DNA from: Bradyrhizobium guangdongense
GTDB lineage: Bacteria; Pseudomonadota; Alphaproteobacteria; Rhizobiales; Xanthobacteraceae
Direction: 5' to 3'
DNA: 64,000 bases
Assembly (NCBI RefSeq): GCF_004114975.1
Contig: NZ_CP030051.1
Span: forward strand, 496,001 to 560,000
A program made the translations under genes and the position numbers. Below are positions 8,607 through 17,470 of this stretch, piece by piece (position 1 is the stretch's first letter; every line of letters starts with the position of its first letter). The notes under the pieces were generated by a model that was not told the DNA's origin, ran no database searches, and saw only the letters and a list, made by a program, of their open reading frames with translations.

Positions 8607-8789
8607 ATGACCCGTGAAAACGACCTCGAAGGCAAGCCCGACATGGGCGGCAAGCATGGCGGCCAGTCCGGCCAGCCCAAGCCGCCGCCGCGTCCGCGCG
8701 AAGGCCCGCGGGACGAAGACGTCGTGGCAAAGCGCCACACCGGTCAAACCGATCGCAAGATCCCACCGACCAACACCAGAAAGCGCTAG
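8607..8789 (+). CDS. Small hydrophilic, probably disordered protein, 60 aa
   Basis: A 60-residue frame (MTRENDLEGKPDMGGKHGG..., ending NTRKR) with extreme Gly/Pro/Arg/Lys/Asp content and no hydrophobic segment. The composition is that of a deliberate low-complexity protein rather than of a random high-GC frame. The ribosome-binding site is weak and an overlapping frame exists on the other strand. I list it as probable only. Confidence 0.45.
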   Translation: MTRENDLEGKPDMGGKHGGQSGQPKPPPRPREGPRDEDVVAKRHTGQTDRKIPPTNTRKR

Positions 8790-8906
8790 ACTTGCCTGCG
8801 CTTGTTCGAGCCGCAGGCCCCGTCATGGGCTCATTCTGGAACGGCAGCCTCCCGGCGCCGTTACTCCGGGCGCCGCAGGCGGAGGACGCCAAAACGGAGG
8901 CTGAAA

Positions 8907-9029
8907 GTGTTTTGGATCTATTGGGACACCGCCTGGTCGCTCATCATCAGCGGCATCATGTTCGCAACCATCGTTGCCCACCCGGACGCCGAGTTCGTCG
9001 AGATCCAGGCCGCCAGGCGGGTGAAGTAA
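8907..9029 (+). CDS. Small membrane protein, 40 aa, GTG start
   Basis: A perfect GGAGG at 8896-8900 lies six bases before GTG 8907-8909. That codon opens a 40-residue frame: FWIYWDTAWSLIISGIMFA forms one membrane helix, followed by an acidic then basic tail ending AARRVK. The strong Shine-Dalgarno sequence, the single transmembrane helix and the immediate stop support a real leader-size membrane protein. It lies just before the convergent GMC oxidoreductase. The function is unknown. Confidence 0.6.
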   Translation: MFWIYWDTAWSLIISGIMFATIVAHPDAEFVEIQAARRVK

Positions 9030-9093
9030 GCCGGGAACTTGGGCGGCGCAGCGTTGCACGCTGCGCCGCACGCGGGACACGAGAATCAGTCGA

Positions 9094-10794
9094 TCACTGC
9101 ATCATCGCCGCCGCGATCTTCTCCGCCGACATCAACACCGGAAAATTGGTGTTGGCGCACGGCACCACCGGGAAGATCGAGGCATCGACGACGCGCAGGC
9201 CTTGAACGCCTTTGACGCGGCCCTGACTGTCCACCACCGACATGGGATCGTCGGCCCGGCCCATGCGGCATGAGCACGAGGCGTGCCACACGCCGATCGT
9301 CGCCTTGCGGACGAAGGCTTCCAGTGCCTCGTCGTCGTTGATCACGTCATCGAAGGTGAAGCCTTCGACCACGAAATTGTCGATCAGATAGTGACGCAGC
9401 GCCGCCGGTCCGTCCATCAGCGTCGCGGCGATCCCGGTCAGGATCTTGTTCGTGGTGTTGACCACGCCGATCTTGCGCACCCTGTCGGTATAGGCGGCCG
9501 GGAACGGCTTGTCCGTCACCTGCTTCACGATGTCGCTCATCTGGATCGCCGCCATCTTGCGGAAGCCGCTCATCAGGCGATCGAGGTCGCGCCGGTCGGA
9601 CAACAGGTTGAATTCGACGATCGGCTCCGCTGTGGGATCGCGCGAAGCAAGCTTCACCTGCCCGGTCTCGGAATAGGTCTTGTTGACGAAGATCAGCAGC
9701 GAGCCGATCTGCGCGCCGACCGCGTGCCAGGCCGATTTGGAGAGCACGACGACGAACATGTCGCCCTTCGGCACGCCGGGAAGTCCGGACGAATAGCGCA
9801 GGCCGAGCTGCATGTGCCGCCTGGTGTGCTCGTTCATGCGCGCGCCGCGGCGGACGAAGGATGACAGCGAGATCGAAGGATGATCCATCAGGCGCTGGCC
9901 GACGCCCGGCAGTCCCATCAAAACGGGAATGCCGAGATCCCTGAGGTGGCCGACCGGTCCGATGCCGGCGCGCAAGAGATGCGCCGGCGAGTGGATCGCG
10001 CCGGAGGAGAGAATGATCTCGCGTCCCCGGAATTCCTGCTCGCGCCCGTCGATCACCGCCTTCACGCCGACGCATTGTGTGCCTTCGAAGATCAGCTCTC
10101 TCACCTCAGTGTTGGTGGAGATCGCAAGGTTGGCGCGCTTGCGGGTATCGCGATCGAGATAGCCCATCGCGGCCGAGACGCGCTGCTCGGCCTGGTTGGA
10201 ATGCGTCACTGCAAAAAAAAAGCCGTCGACGAACTCGCCGTTCTGGTCCGGCAGATATTGATGGCCGGCCTCCTGAAATGCATCGGCGAACGCCTGCGAG
10301 TGCCGGGTCCAGTGCTCTCTGGAAATTCTGCGCACCGGAATTCGTCCGTCCTTGCCGTGATACGGCCCGTCGAAATCGAGGTCGCGCTCCACCTTCTTGA
10401 AGAACGGCAGCACGTCGTTCCAACGCCAGCCTTCAGCGCCGCGCGCTTGCCATTCATCGTAATCGGTCGGTGCGCCGCGGTTGGCCATCTGACCGTTGAT
10501 CGACGAGCCGCCGCCGAGCACGCGCGCCTGCTCGTATTTGCGTAACGGCGGGCGCGCTTCGTCAGGATTGTTGTGGCTGACGACCTGGGTCGTGACCTTG
10601 AGCTCGGTCCAGTGAAAGCGCGGGTCGAAATAGGCGGTGCCCGGATAGCTGTCCCTGATTTCGGCCGGTTCGTTGCCGGGTGGTGTGTCCTGTCCGGCTT
10701 CGCACAGCAGGACCTTGTTGGCGCTCCTGGCGGAGAGCCGGTGGGCCAGCACGGACCCAGCCGAGCCGCCGCCCACGATAATGTAGTCGTACAC
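9094..10794 (-). CDS. GMC-family FAD-dependent oxidoreductase (choline dehydrogenase-like)
   Basis: A 566-residue flavoprotein. The Rossmann motif YIIVGGGSAGSVLAHRLS occupies 4-21. GMC signature 1 is at about 90 (ARVLGGGSSINGQMANRG) and signature 2 at about 260 (SSGAIHSPAHLLRAGIGP). The C-terminal catalytic region has HASCSCRMG and VVDASIFPVVPCANTNFPV, supplying the His and Asn pair of alcohol oxidation. It oxidises an alcohol to an aldehyde with FAD; the substrate could be choline, a long-chain alcohol or another compound. The start is GTG at 10792-10794, with AGAGGAAA upstream. That ribosome-binding region is part of a perfect tandem 14-base duplication (10807-10834). Confidence 0.88.
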   Translation of the reverse strand: MYDYIIVGGGSAGSVLAHRLSARSANKVLLCEAGQDTPPGNEPAEIRDSYPGTAYFDPRFHWTELKVTTQVVSHNNPDEARPPLRKYEQARVLGGGSSINGQMANRGAPTDYDEWQARGAEGWRWNDVLPFFKKVERDLDFDGPYHGKDGRIPVRRISREHWTRHSQAFADAFQEAGHQYLPDQNGEFVDGFFFAVTHSNQAEQRVSAAMGYLDRDTRKRANLAISTNTEVRELIFEGTQCVGVKAVIDGREQEFRGREIILSSGAIHSPAHLLRAGIGPVGHLRDLGIPVLMGLPGVGQRLMDHPSISLSSFVRRGARMNEHTRRHMQLGLRYSSGLPGVPKGDMFVVVLSKSAWHAVGAQIGSLLIFVNKTYSETGQVKLASRDPTAEPIVEFNLLSDRRDLDRLMSGFRKMAAIQMSDIVKQVTDKPFPAAYTDRVRKIGVVNTTNKILTGIAATLMDGPAALRHYLIDNFVVEGFTFDDVINDDEALEAFVRKATIGVWHASCSCRMGRADDPMSVVDSQGRVKGVQGLRVVDASIFPVVPCANTNFPVLMSAEKIAAAMMQ

Positions 10795-10806
10795 GATTGG
10801 CGTTTC

Positions 10807-10834
10807 CTCTTGTTCTTGTTCTCTTGTTCTTGTT
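10807..10834. repeat. 14-base tandem duplication in the 5' leader of the GMC gene
   Basis: CTCTTGTTCTTGTT occurs twice head-to-tail (10807-10820 and 10821-10834). On the minus strand it reads as purine-rich AACAAG repeats ending in the AGAGGAAA that serves as ribosome-binding sequence for the GMC oxidoreductase. Confidence 0.8.
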
Positions 10835-10870
10835 TTGGGAAGCTAGCGTGGTTTGATCGCGAGGTCACGC

Positions 10871-10909
10871 CAAAGCCCCCGATGTCGCGTCGCGGTGACA
10901 TCAGGGGCT
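10871..10909 (-). terminator. Hairpin downstream of the NmrA-like gene
   Basis: The arms AGCCCCCGATGTC (10874-10886) and GACATCAGGGGCT (10897-10909) pair over 13 positions with one mismatch. On the minus strand the hairpin follows the stop of the NAD(P)-binding protein by about 15 bases and is followed by a short TTTGG. It is plausibly the terminator of that gene, though the U-tract is weak. Confidence 0.6.
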
Positions 10910-10923
10910 CGTTGCTGCTGTCG

Positions 10924-11805
10924 TCACGCGGACTTTGTCGCGCTCGCCGCGATCTGGGCCGCGAAATCGCGATAGGAGTGCAGCGGACGGCCGAGCATCC
11001 CAGTGAGACGTTCGACGTTACCGGCTTCGGGAATCATGCCGTCGGTGACATAGCGCTCGGCCATCAGGCGCATCTCGTAGGCCGTCCACTTCGGCAGGAA
11101 GCGCGCCATGCTCTGCTCGAAGCCGCTGGGATCGTCGCCGCCATAGACGATCGGGCGGCCGAGCAGGTCAGACCAGATCTTCGCCACGCCAGGACCGGTC
11201 AGCGTGTCGGGACCGACCAGGTTGATGGTCTCCACCGGAAGCTTTTCCGAAGCACGGTCGCGGCGGATCAGTTCGATCGCGGCGACCTCGGCGATGTCGC
11301 GCGCGTCGACCATGGCGACACCCTTGCTGCCGATCGGCATCGGATAGACGCCATGATTGAGGATCACGTCCTTGATCATGAGCTCGTTGTCGATGAAGTA
11401 GCTCGGACGCAGTATGGTCGCGCTGAAACCCATCCGCGCGAGCATGCGCTCGGCGCCCGACTTCACCGCGAAGTGCGGCACGTTCACGGCCCCGTCGGCG
11501 TCGAACACCGACTGATAGACGACGCGTTCGACACCGGCCTCGCGGGCGATGTTGAGCGTGATGATCGCCTGGGTGAATTCATCGCCGGTCACGGCGTTGA
11601 GCAGGAACAGCGTCCTGACGCCTGAGAACGCGGCGCGCAGCGCTTCGATGTCGAGCAGGTCGCCCTTGGCGATCTCGACGCCCGCGGGGACATCGGCCTT
11701 GGCGGGATCGCGGGTCAGCACGCGCACCTTGGCGTCGCGTTTGACGAGCTGTTCGACAACGTGGCGGCCGACGCGGCCGGTGGCGCCGATTACGAGGATG
11801 GTCAT
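10924..11805 (-). CDS. NmrA-like / atypical SDR NAD(P)-binding protein
   Basis: A 293-residue Rossmann protein. TILVIGATGRVGRHVVEQL at the N-terminus holds the GxTGxxG dinucleotide loop. VRVLTRDPAKA near 30 carries an Arg typical of NADPH preference. The C-terminus resembles the NmrA/HSCARG and NAD(P)H-azoreductase-like group (DLLGRPIVYGGDDPSGF). The start ATG 11803-11805 is preferred over the in-frame GTG nine bases upstream, because AAGGAG lies eight bases before the ATG and overlaps the GTG. It is transcribed divergently from a LysR regulator, which probably controls it. It may be a quinone/NADPH sensor or reductase; the exact reaction is not readable. Confidence 0.85.
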   Translation of the reverse strand: MTILVIGATGRVGRHVVEQLVKRDAKVRVLTRDPAKADVPAGVEIAKGDLLDIEALRAAFSGVRTLFLLNAVTGDEFTQAIITLNIAREAGVERVVYQSVFDADGAVNVPHFAVKSGAERMLARMGFSATILRPSYFIDNELMIKDVILNHGVYPMPIGSKGVAMVDARDIAEVAAIELIRRDRASEKLPVETINLVGPDTLTGPGVAKIWSDLLGRPIVYGGDDPSGFEQSMARFLPKWTAYEMRLMAERYVTDGMIPEAGNVERLTGMLGRPLHSYRDFAAQIAASATKSA

Positions 11806-11883
11806 GGGGGTCACTCCTTGTTGGGGTTAGAAGACACCCCGCAAATTAGTGATCCACACGCGGACCGATAGCCGCTATATTTG

Positions 11884-11894
11884 GACAGTCTGTC
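11884..11894. promoter_or_regulatory. Palindrome in a LysR divergent promoter region
   Basis: GACAGTCTGTC is an 11-base perfect palindrome lying 16 bases before the LysR start, between it and the divergent NmrA-like gene. The position is typical of an autoregulatory LysR site; binding is inferred. Confidence 0.4.
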
Positions 11895-11909
11895 TCATTG
11901 GTGGAACGA

Positions 11910-12800
11910 ATGGATCTGCTGGCCCTCGCCGACTTCAATCTGGTGGCCCGTCACGGCGGCTTTGGGCGGGCCGCCCGGGCTGCCGGCCGCCCGAAAGCGA
12001 CGCTGTCCCGCCGGGTCTCCGAACTGGAGAGCAGCCTCGATCTGCGCCTGTTCGAGCGCGGAACGCGCAACCTGAAGCTCACGGAGGAGGGTCGGGCGCT
12101 CTATGAGCGGACCGGGGCGTTGCTCGCCGAGCTCGACGAGACGGCGGCCGCGATCGCTTCCGGAGGCGACAGGCCGCGCGGGCGATTGCGGATCAGTGCG
12201 CCGCTGGTGTTCTCACAGACCGCGATGGGGAAACTGGCGGCCGCGTTCGCGAGGAAATATCCGGAAGTCCGGCTCGAGGTCACGACGGAAGATCGCTCCG
12301 TCGACATGATCGAGGAGGGTTATGACCTCGTGATCCGCGTCAATCCGGATCCGGACGAAAGCCTGGTCGGACGAATCTTCCTGCGCGACCGGCTGGTGGT
12401 GGTGGCGAGCCCGAGTCTGCGTCGTCCAACGGGCGATCTTGCCGCGCCGGCCGTGGTGCGCAGCGCGGGCGATTTGAGCTCTGCCTGGACTGTGGTGACG
12501 CCAGTCGGAAGCGCGGAGATCGCAGTCGAGCCCGTGCTTCGCCTGTCATCGCTCATCATGATCCGCGATGCCGTCCGGGCCGGGGTCGGTGCCGCGCGGC
12601 TTCCCGTCTCGCTCGTGAGCCGCGACCTCTCGGCCGGCAGGCTCGTGCACTGGGGCGATGTCGAGGGACCCGAGATCTGTCTCTGGACGCTCTACCCGTC
12701 GCGCCGGCTGCTGAGCGCGCGCGTATCGGCGTTTCTCGAATGTCTCAAGGACGCGTTCCCCTCCGGCGAGCCGGAGGAGCTTGCATCGTTCATCGATTGA
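11910..12800 (+). CDS. LysR-family transcriptional regulator
   Basis: A 296-residue regulator. The N-terminal winged helix-turn-helix runs from about 1 to 60 (ADFNLVARHGGFGRAARAAG, then KATLSRRVSELESSLDLRLFERG). The periplasmic-binding-like effector domain occupies about 85-285 (GRLRISAPLVFSQTAMG, YDLVIRVNPDPDESLVGRIF). I chose ATG 11910-11912, preceded by GTGGAACGA, over the in-frame GTG at 11898. The divergent pairing with the NmrA-like oxidoreductase points to local control of that gene, as is usual for this family. Confidence 0.88.
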   Translation: MDLLALADFNLVARHGGFGRAARAAGRPKATLSRRVSELESSLDLRLFERGTRNLKLTEEGRALYERTGALLAELDETAAAIASGGDRPRGRLRISAPLVFSQTAMGKLAAAFARKYPEVRLEVTTEDRSVDMIEEGYDLVIRVNPDPDESLVGRIFLRDRLVVVASPSLRRPTGDLAAPAVVRSAGDLSSAWTVVTPVGSAEIAVEPVLRLSSLIMIRDAVRAGVGAARLPVSLVSRDLSAGRLVHWGDVEGPEICLWTLYPSRRLLSARVSAFLECLKDAFPSGEPEELASFID

Positions 12801-12819
12801 GCAAGGCGTTGCCGGCTAC

Positions 12820-13080
12820 TTATTGCAGAACCTTCGGCATCACGACGACGAGGTCGACCTGCTTGCCCAGCACACGCGACGCCACGGCGGCGATCAGGGG
12901 CGAGTAGCTGTCCTCGATGTCGGACGCGACGTCCTCGTTCCGTGCGAAGGCGTAGAGCATCGAGCCCTCGACCTCATCGAAGCGGATGCCTGCGAAGACC
13001 TGATCGAACGTCTCGGCGCCGACGATGCCGGCCATGAGCGCCTGAATGGCGTGGTCCTGAACGCGTGTGAGCTTCATCAT
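12820..13080 (-). CDS. Conserved hypothetical protein, 86 aa
   Basis: Unrecognised. A small cytoplasmic protein of mixed helix and strand with a balanced composition (MKLTRVQDHAIQALMAG...LVVVMPKVLQ). Two adjacent ATGs (13078-13080 and 13075-13077) could start it. It converges on the LysR gene with a gap of 19 bases. Confidence 0.6.
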   Translation of the reverse strand: MMKLTRVQDHAIQALMAGIVGAETFDQVFAGIRFDEVEGSMLYAFARNEDVASDIEDSYSPLIAAVASRVLGKQVDLVVVMPKVLQ

Positions 13081-13149
13081 GCCGATGAGATATGGCAGTG
13101 CCGTACGAATACAAGATGCGCCTGTGCGCGATCGGCTGCTCCGACGACT

Positions 13150-13509
13150 TCACGTCATGCTGCCCGGCATGAAGCAGCGGATGATGGCGCGGCCGTTGAT
13201 ATAATAGGGCCAGACGATCGTGCGGCCGACGCGATTCGGCTCGGTGATGACAGTGTCGTCAGGCACCTCGATCCATTCGCCCTGGATGCGGACGCGGTAG
13301 TGCCCGCCGCGCGTGTCCCAATCGACGTCGTCGAGCGCCGTGCCGTCGGCATCCGCGCAGCACGGACCGCCCCCTTTGCTGTGCAGGCTCTCGAACCAGC
13401 CCTTGAGGGGAGAGTTCGCGTAGCGGCCGTCGTCGCGCGCCTGTGCGGCAAAGCCGATCACGGCAGCCGCCGCTATCAGAGGGATCATCCGGAACGTCAC
13501 GATCGCCAT
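13150..13509 (-). CDS. Secreted hypothetical protein, 119 aa
   Basis: Starting at ATG 13507-13509, after GAGGCGAC, the protein begins with a signal peptide (MAIVTFRMIPLIAAAAVIG, cleaved near AQA). The mature part has SPLKGWFESLHSKGGGPCCAD, DVDWDTRGGHYRVRIQGEW and a conserved-looking end (WPYYINGRAIIRCFMPGS). I know proteins of this layout as exported hypotheticals in Bradyrhizobium. The vicinal CC and a later Cys could form disulfides. The function is unknown. Confidence 0.7.
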   Translation of the reverse strand: MAIVTFRMIPLIAAAAVIGFAAQARDDGRYANSPLKGWFESLHSKGGGPCCADADGTALDDVDWDTRGGHYRVRIQGEWIEVPDDTVITEPNRVGRTIVWPYYINGRAIIRCFMPGSMT

Positions 13510-13715
13510 GTCGCCTCGCTCGATTTCGCACACGCGCATCCGTTCGCGGACGGCAAAGCCGCCTGCGATGCGCGTGATGCAATGTTGACGAATTCCCGCC
13601 GGCCGGAGTTCCCGGCCGCCTCAGCAGCGCGATAACTGCAAGGTGCGAGGTTTGATCCTATTCTTTCGGATCGGACGTGCTCATTGCCGTGATTGCAGGG
13701 GAGGCGATTTCGGCC

Positions 13716-16379
13716 TCAGGCCGCTGCCGCCTGCTTCGACAGCAATTGCTTCAGCTTCGCCGCCGGCACCGCCGGGCTGAACAGCCAGCCCTGCATCTGG
13801 CTGCAGCCGAGCTGGCGCAATACCTCGCGCTGCGCTTCGGTCTCGACGCCTTCGGCCGTCGTCGCCATGTGGCGGGCGGCGGCCATGTGGACCACGGCCT
13901 GCACGATAGGGGAGGAATCCTCGGGCTCGCCGATGTCGCTGATGAAGCTACGGTCGATCTTGATCTTGTCGAACGGGAAGCGGTGCAGATAGCTCAGCGA
14001 GGAATAGCCGGTGCCGAAATCGTCGAGCGCGATGCGCACGCCGAGCTCGCGCAGCTGCTGCAGGATGGTCAGTGCCTCCTCGTCGTCGCGGATCAGCACG
14101 GTCTCGGTGATCTCGAGCTCGAGCCGTTCCGGCGCGAGGCGCGACTCGGCGAGCGCCGCGGCGACCTTCAGCGCCAGCGTCCTCGAGCGGAACTGCACCG
14201 GCGAGACGTTGACCGCGATGTGGATGTCGCCGGGCCAGGACGCAGCCTCCGCGCAGGCCTGCCTCAAGACCCATTCGCCGATCTCGCCGATCAGGCCGGT
14301 GTCTTCCGCGACCGGAATGAAGTCCGCAGGCGAGACCATGCCGCGCTCCGGATGGCGCCACCTGAGCAGCGCCTCGCAGCCGCTCACGACATTGGCGGAC
14401 AAATCGACCAGCGGCTGATAGTGGACCTCGAATTCGCCGCGCACCAGCGCCTGGCGCAAATCAAGCTCGAGCTGGCGGCGCTGCCGCGCCTTGTCGTCGT
14501 ATTCGGGCACGAAGATGCGGAAGGTGCCGCGTCCTTCCGACTTGGCGGCGTACATCGCGAGGTCTGCGCGCTTGAGCAGGTCGTCGATGACGTCGCCGTG
14601 GTCGGGCGCGATCGCGATGCCGATGCTGGCATTGGTGGTGATCTCCTGGCCCTTGCAGTCGACCGGCATGCGCAGTGAGGCCAGGATCCGTTCGGCCAGC
14701 GCGCTCAGCTCGTCCTGGTCGCAGCTCGCAGCCTTGATGATCGCGAACTCGTCGCCGCCGAGCCGTGCCACCATATCGTTGCCGCTGACGCAGGCGCGCA
14801 GGCGGCTCGCCACCTGTCGCAGCAATTCGTCGCCGACCTCGTGTCCCAGCGAATCGTTGACGCCCTTGAATTCGTCGACGTCGATATAGAGGATCGCGAA
14901 CGGATGGCCCTGGGCGAGCTCCGCGACGCGCCGTTCGAGATGGCCGCGCATCAGCACGCGGTTGGGCAGGTCGGTCAGCGCGTCGTAATGCGCCAGATGC
15001 GCGATGCGCTCGTCGGCGCGGATGCGTTCGGTGACGTCGTCATGGGTGGCGAGCCAGCCGCCGGCCGCGCCGGGCTGGTTCTTGATCTCGATCAGGCGGC
15101 CGTCCGAGGTCTCGACGATGTTGCTCTGGGTCCGACCGACGTTGTCCAGGATGGCGTCGCAATAGGAATCGACGTCGCCGTCGAACGATCCGGTATCGGC
15201 GCGATGCTGGATCACGTCGCGGAAATAGGCGCCGGGCTTCACGACATGGGTCGAGAGACCATACATCTCGATGTAACGGCGGTTGCAGACGATCAGCCGC
15301 TGGTCCTGGTCGAACATCAGCAGGCCTTGCGTCATCGTGTTCATCGCGGTGTCGAGCTGCTCCTTCTCCAGGGCGAGCCGGCGCGTCATCTGGCGGAAGA
15401 TCAGGACCAGCGTGAGCACGAGCAGGCCGATCGACACGACGGCCACGGCGACGAAGAACTTGGTTTGCGTGCGCCAGGTGGCGAGCGTCGCATCCAGCGA
15501 TTTGGTGGCGACCACGACCAGCGGCTCGCCCGCCAGGAGGCGCGAAGCGACGATGCGGTCCTTGCCGTCGATCGGGCTTGCGAGCTGCGTGGTGACGGAG
15601 GTGCGCTCGAACACCGCCATCTGCTCCGGCGTGCCGCCCCGGAAATTCTTCCCGATCATCGCATCGGCATGCGGGATGCGTGCCAACAACTGCCCGTTCT
15701 GGTGATGCATGGCGATCGACGAATCCTCGCCGAGGCCGGCCGAGGCGAAGAAGGCTTCGAGCTGGTCGGGCGTGATGGCGCGCGACACCAGCCCGAAGAA
15801 CTCGCCGTGCGGACCGGATACGCGCCTTGCGAACACGATCGCCGGCCCGGACCCGAACCGGCCCGGCACCACCTCGACCTCCTCCTGCGCCGCCGGATCG
15901 CCCTTGAGACGAGCGAAATAGCTGCGATCGGAAACCGAGACGTCGGGGACGGGCCAGCTCCGCGACGAGTTGATCAGCCTGCCGTCGGAGTCGAATACGT
16001 TGGCGCCGGCGACGTCCGACCAGCCGCTGGCCTTGGCGCGCAGCACCTCATGCATGGCGAGCGTTGCCATCTCGCTGCGGAACACATCGGCGGACTCGAT
16101 GCCGTGGCTTTCGAGTTCCGCGATGATGCTTTTCTGCAGCACCGCAAAATCCTCGAACTCGCGGTCGAAATGACGGGCGAGCAGGCGAACCGAGTTTTCC
16201 AGGCTGTCGCGGCCGCTCTCGATCGCGTTCTGGCGGAAGCGATCGACGGTGAGGCCGGTGCCGATGGCCATGGCCGCCATCAGTACGAAGCCGCCGGCGA
16301 TCAGCCACGTCAGCGGCGCGCCCCGCCAGCGGCGAAGCAGCGCGCGCAATCGTGCGGTCCATCGAATCGATGTGCCCAT
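13716..16379 (-). CDS. Membrane sensor with PAS, GGDEF and EAL domains (c-di-GMP turnover)
   Basis: An 887-residue inner-membrane protein. TM1 lies at about 24-46, a periplasmic Cache-like sensor at about 50-300 (SDRSYFARLKGDPA is typical), TM2 at about 312-334, and a PAS domain at about 345-455. A GGDEF domain at 465-625 has an intact RLGGDEFAII. An EAL domain at 640-880 has CEALLRWRHPERG, the NVSPVQF and ETVLIRD metal/substrate motifs and DDFGTGYSSL. Both catalytic signatures are intact, so it could make or break c-di-GMP; in such tandem proteins one activity usually dominates. The start follows GGGAGG. It is not in an operon. Confidence 0.9.
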   Translation of the reverse strand: MGTSIRWTARLRALLRRWRGAPLTWLIAGGFVLMAAMAIGTGLTVDRFRQNAIESGRDSLENSVRLLARHFDREFEDFAVLQKSIIAELESHGIESADVFRSEMATLAMHEVLRAKASGWSDVAGANVFDSDGRLINSSRSWPVPDVSVSDRSYFARLKGDPAAQEEVEVVPGRFGSGPAIVFARRVSGPHGEFFGLVSRAITPDQLEAFFASAGLGEDSSIAMHHQNGQLLARIPHADAMIGKNFRGGTPEQMAVFERTSVTTQLASPIDGKDRIVASRLLAGEPLVVVATKSLDATLATWRTQTKFFVAVAVVSIGLLVLTLVLIFRQMTRRLALEKEQLDTAMNTMTQGLLMFDQDQRLIVCNRRYIEMYGLSTHVVKPGAYFRDVIQHRADTGSFDGDVDSYCDAILDNVGRTQSNIVETSDGRLIEIKNQPGAAGGWLATHDDVTERIRADERIAHLAHYDALTDLPNRVLMRGHLERRVAELAQGHPFAILYIDVDEFKGVNDSLGHEVGDELLRQVASRLRACVSGNDMVARLGGDEFAIIKAASCDQDELSALAERILASLRMPVDCKGQEITTNASIGIAIAPDHGDVIDDLLKRADLAMYAAKSEGRGTFRIFVPEYDDKARQRRQLELDLRQALVRGEFEVHYQPLVDLSANVVSGCEALLRWRHPERGMVSPADFIPVAEDTGLIGEIGEWVLRQACAEAASWPGDIHIAVNVSPVQFRSRTLALKVAAALAESRLAPERLELEITETVLIRDDEEALTILQQLRELGVRIALDDFGTGYSSLSYLHRFPFDKIKIDRSFISDIGEPEDSSPIVQAVVHMAAARHMATTAEGVETEAQREVLRQLGCSQMQGWLFSPAVPAAKLKQLLSKQAAAA

Positions 16380-16502
16380 CCAGCCCTCCCGTGGGATGCA
16401 GGATGCCGCAAAACCGACAAGAGCCCGTTACCATTAAAGGTTAGGGAACTATGAATCGGAACAATATCAGGGGCTTGGCGCGGCGCCGGTGGACAAGGTC
16501 CT

Positions 16503-16592
16503 GTACGGTGGGCAAAGCGTAGCGTGCCCACGCACTTTTTGCGGTCGAGGCAGATGGTGGGCACGGCGCAAGAGCGCCTTTGTCCACCCTAC
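16503..16592. repeat. Palindromic intergenic repeat, copy 1
   Basis: A roughly 90-base imperfect palindrome. The left arm GGTGGGCAAAGCGTAGCG... runs from about 16507, and the right arm ends GCGCCTTTGTCCACCCTAC at 16592. The same element recurs at 43435-43521. It lies between the GGDEF-EAL gene start and the 234-aa secreted protein end. Confidence 0.8.
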
Positions 16593-16605
16593 AAAGCGTC
16601 TCCTC

Positions 16606-17310
16606 TCACTCCCGCTTCACTTCCCATGTCAGCGCCTGCGCATTATCCTTGGCGAAGATCTCGGGCACGTCGAATTTCCCGGTCTGGAGATCATAGCGGC
16701 ATCGCCAGCCGCCCAGTCCTTTCATCACGGTGTTTTTCGGGTGCTTGTCGTACTCGCCGCCGAGGCCGATCACGAGGTAGCGGTTGTTGGGCCAGTTCAT
16801 GCCGAGCTCTTGATAGGCGTTTTCCGTGCCTTCCAGCAGATTGGCCGAGATGTGAAAGTCGAGCCTGGCGAAGTGCTTCGTTTCCGGGCGGCCATAGAAA
16901 TAGGCCCAGGCGAGATCGCTAAGCGACTTCTTCTTGGTGGCACCGACGAAGACGCCGTTCTCGAGATGATAGAGGAACAAATCCTGCTCGCCCGAGCCGG
17001 TCTTCTGCATCCGCACCAGCCATTGCGAGTCCGCGGTGAAGCGGAAGCCGGCGCCATAGCCCTGCTCGGGCTTCAGCTCCGTCATCTGGTCGCCGCGTCG
17101 CGCCCAGACCTGCCACTTGACGCCGAACAGATCTTCGCTGTCCTTCATGTACTGTTCGAGCCTGGTGGCGCCGTCCGGCGAGGTGAAGGCGAGATCTGGA
17201 TTGTCCGTCAGGACGAATCCCGGCGGCGGCCCGGAGGCGGACAGCGCGGGAGAGGCGGCGAGCGTCAGGGCAAGCGCCAGAAATGGCGCGGCGCGGCAAA
17301 ATGCGGGCAT
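16606..17310 (-). CDS. Secreted hypothetical protein, 234 aa
   Basis: A signal peptide occupies residues 1-24 (APFLALALTLAASPALS/ASG). The mature protein is about 210 residues of mixed fold (LTDNPDLAFTSPDGATRLEQY, QDLFLYHLENGVFVGATKKKS, NNRYLVIGLGGEYDKHP). I do not recognise the family. The start ATG at 17308-17310 has GGAA upstream. It is divergent from the LysM gene. Confidence 0.7.
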   Translation of the reverse strand: MPAFCRAAPFLALALTLAASPALSASGPPPGFVLTDNPDLAFTSPDGATRLEQYMKDSEDLFGVKWQVWARRGDQMTELKPEQGYGAGFRFTADSQWLVRMQKTGSGEQDLFLYHLENGVFVGATKKKSLSDLAWAYFYGRPETKHFARLDFHISANLLEGTENAYQELGMNWPNNRYLVIGLGGEYDKHPKNTVMKGLGGWRCRYDLQTGKFDVPEIFAKDNAQALTWEVKRE

Positions 17311-17470
17311 GATGAAATTCCAAAAAGAATGGCCGCTACGGCCTCGCTGATTTGACGCCGACAGGGCCCACTCGGTTCATCCCTATGACCGGCTTGCTGC
17401 CGGTGCCAAAACGGCGCAATTTGCGCCTGATGATTTGCGACCTGAGTTTTTGATCGAGGTTTGAAGGCTG

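Noticed and set aside
14841..16454. 537-codon plus-strand frame over the GGDEF-EAL gene
   Set aside because: Antisense shadow; the minus frame has every expected c-di-GMP motif.
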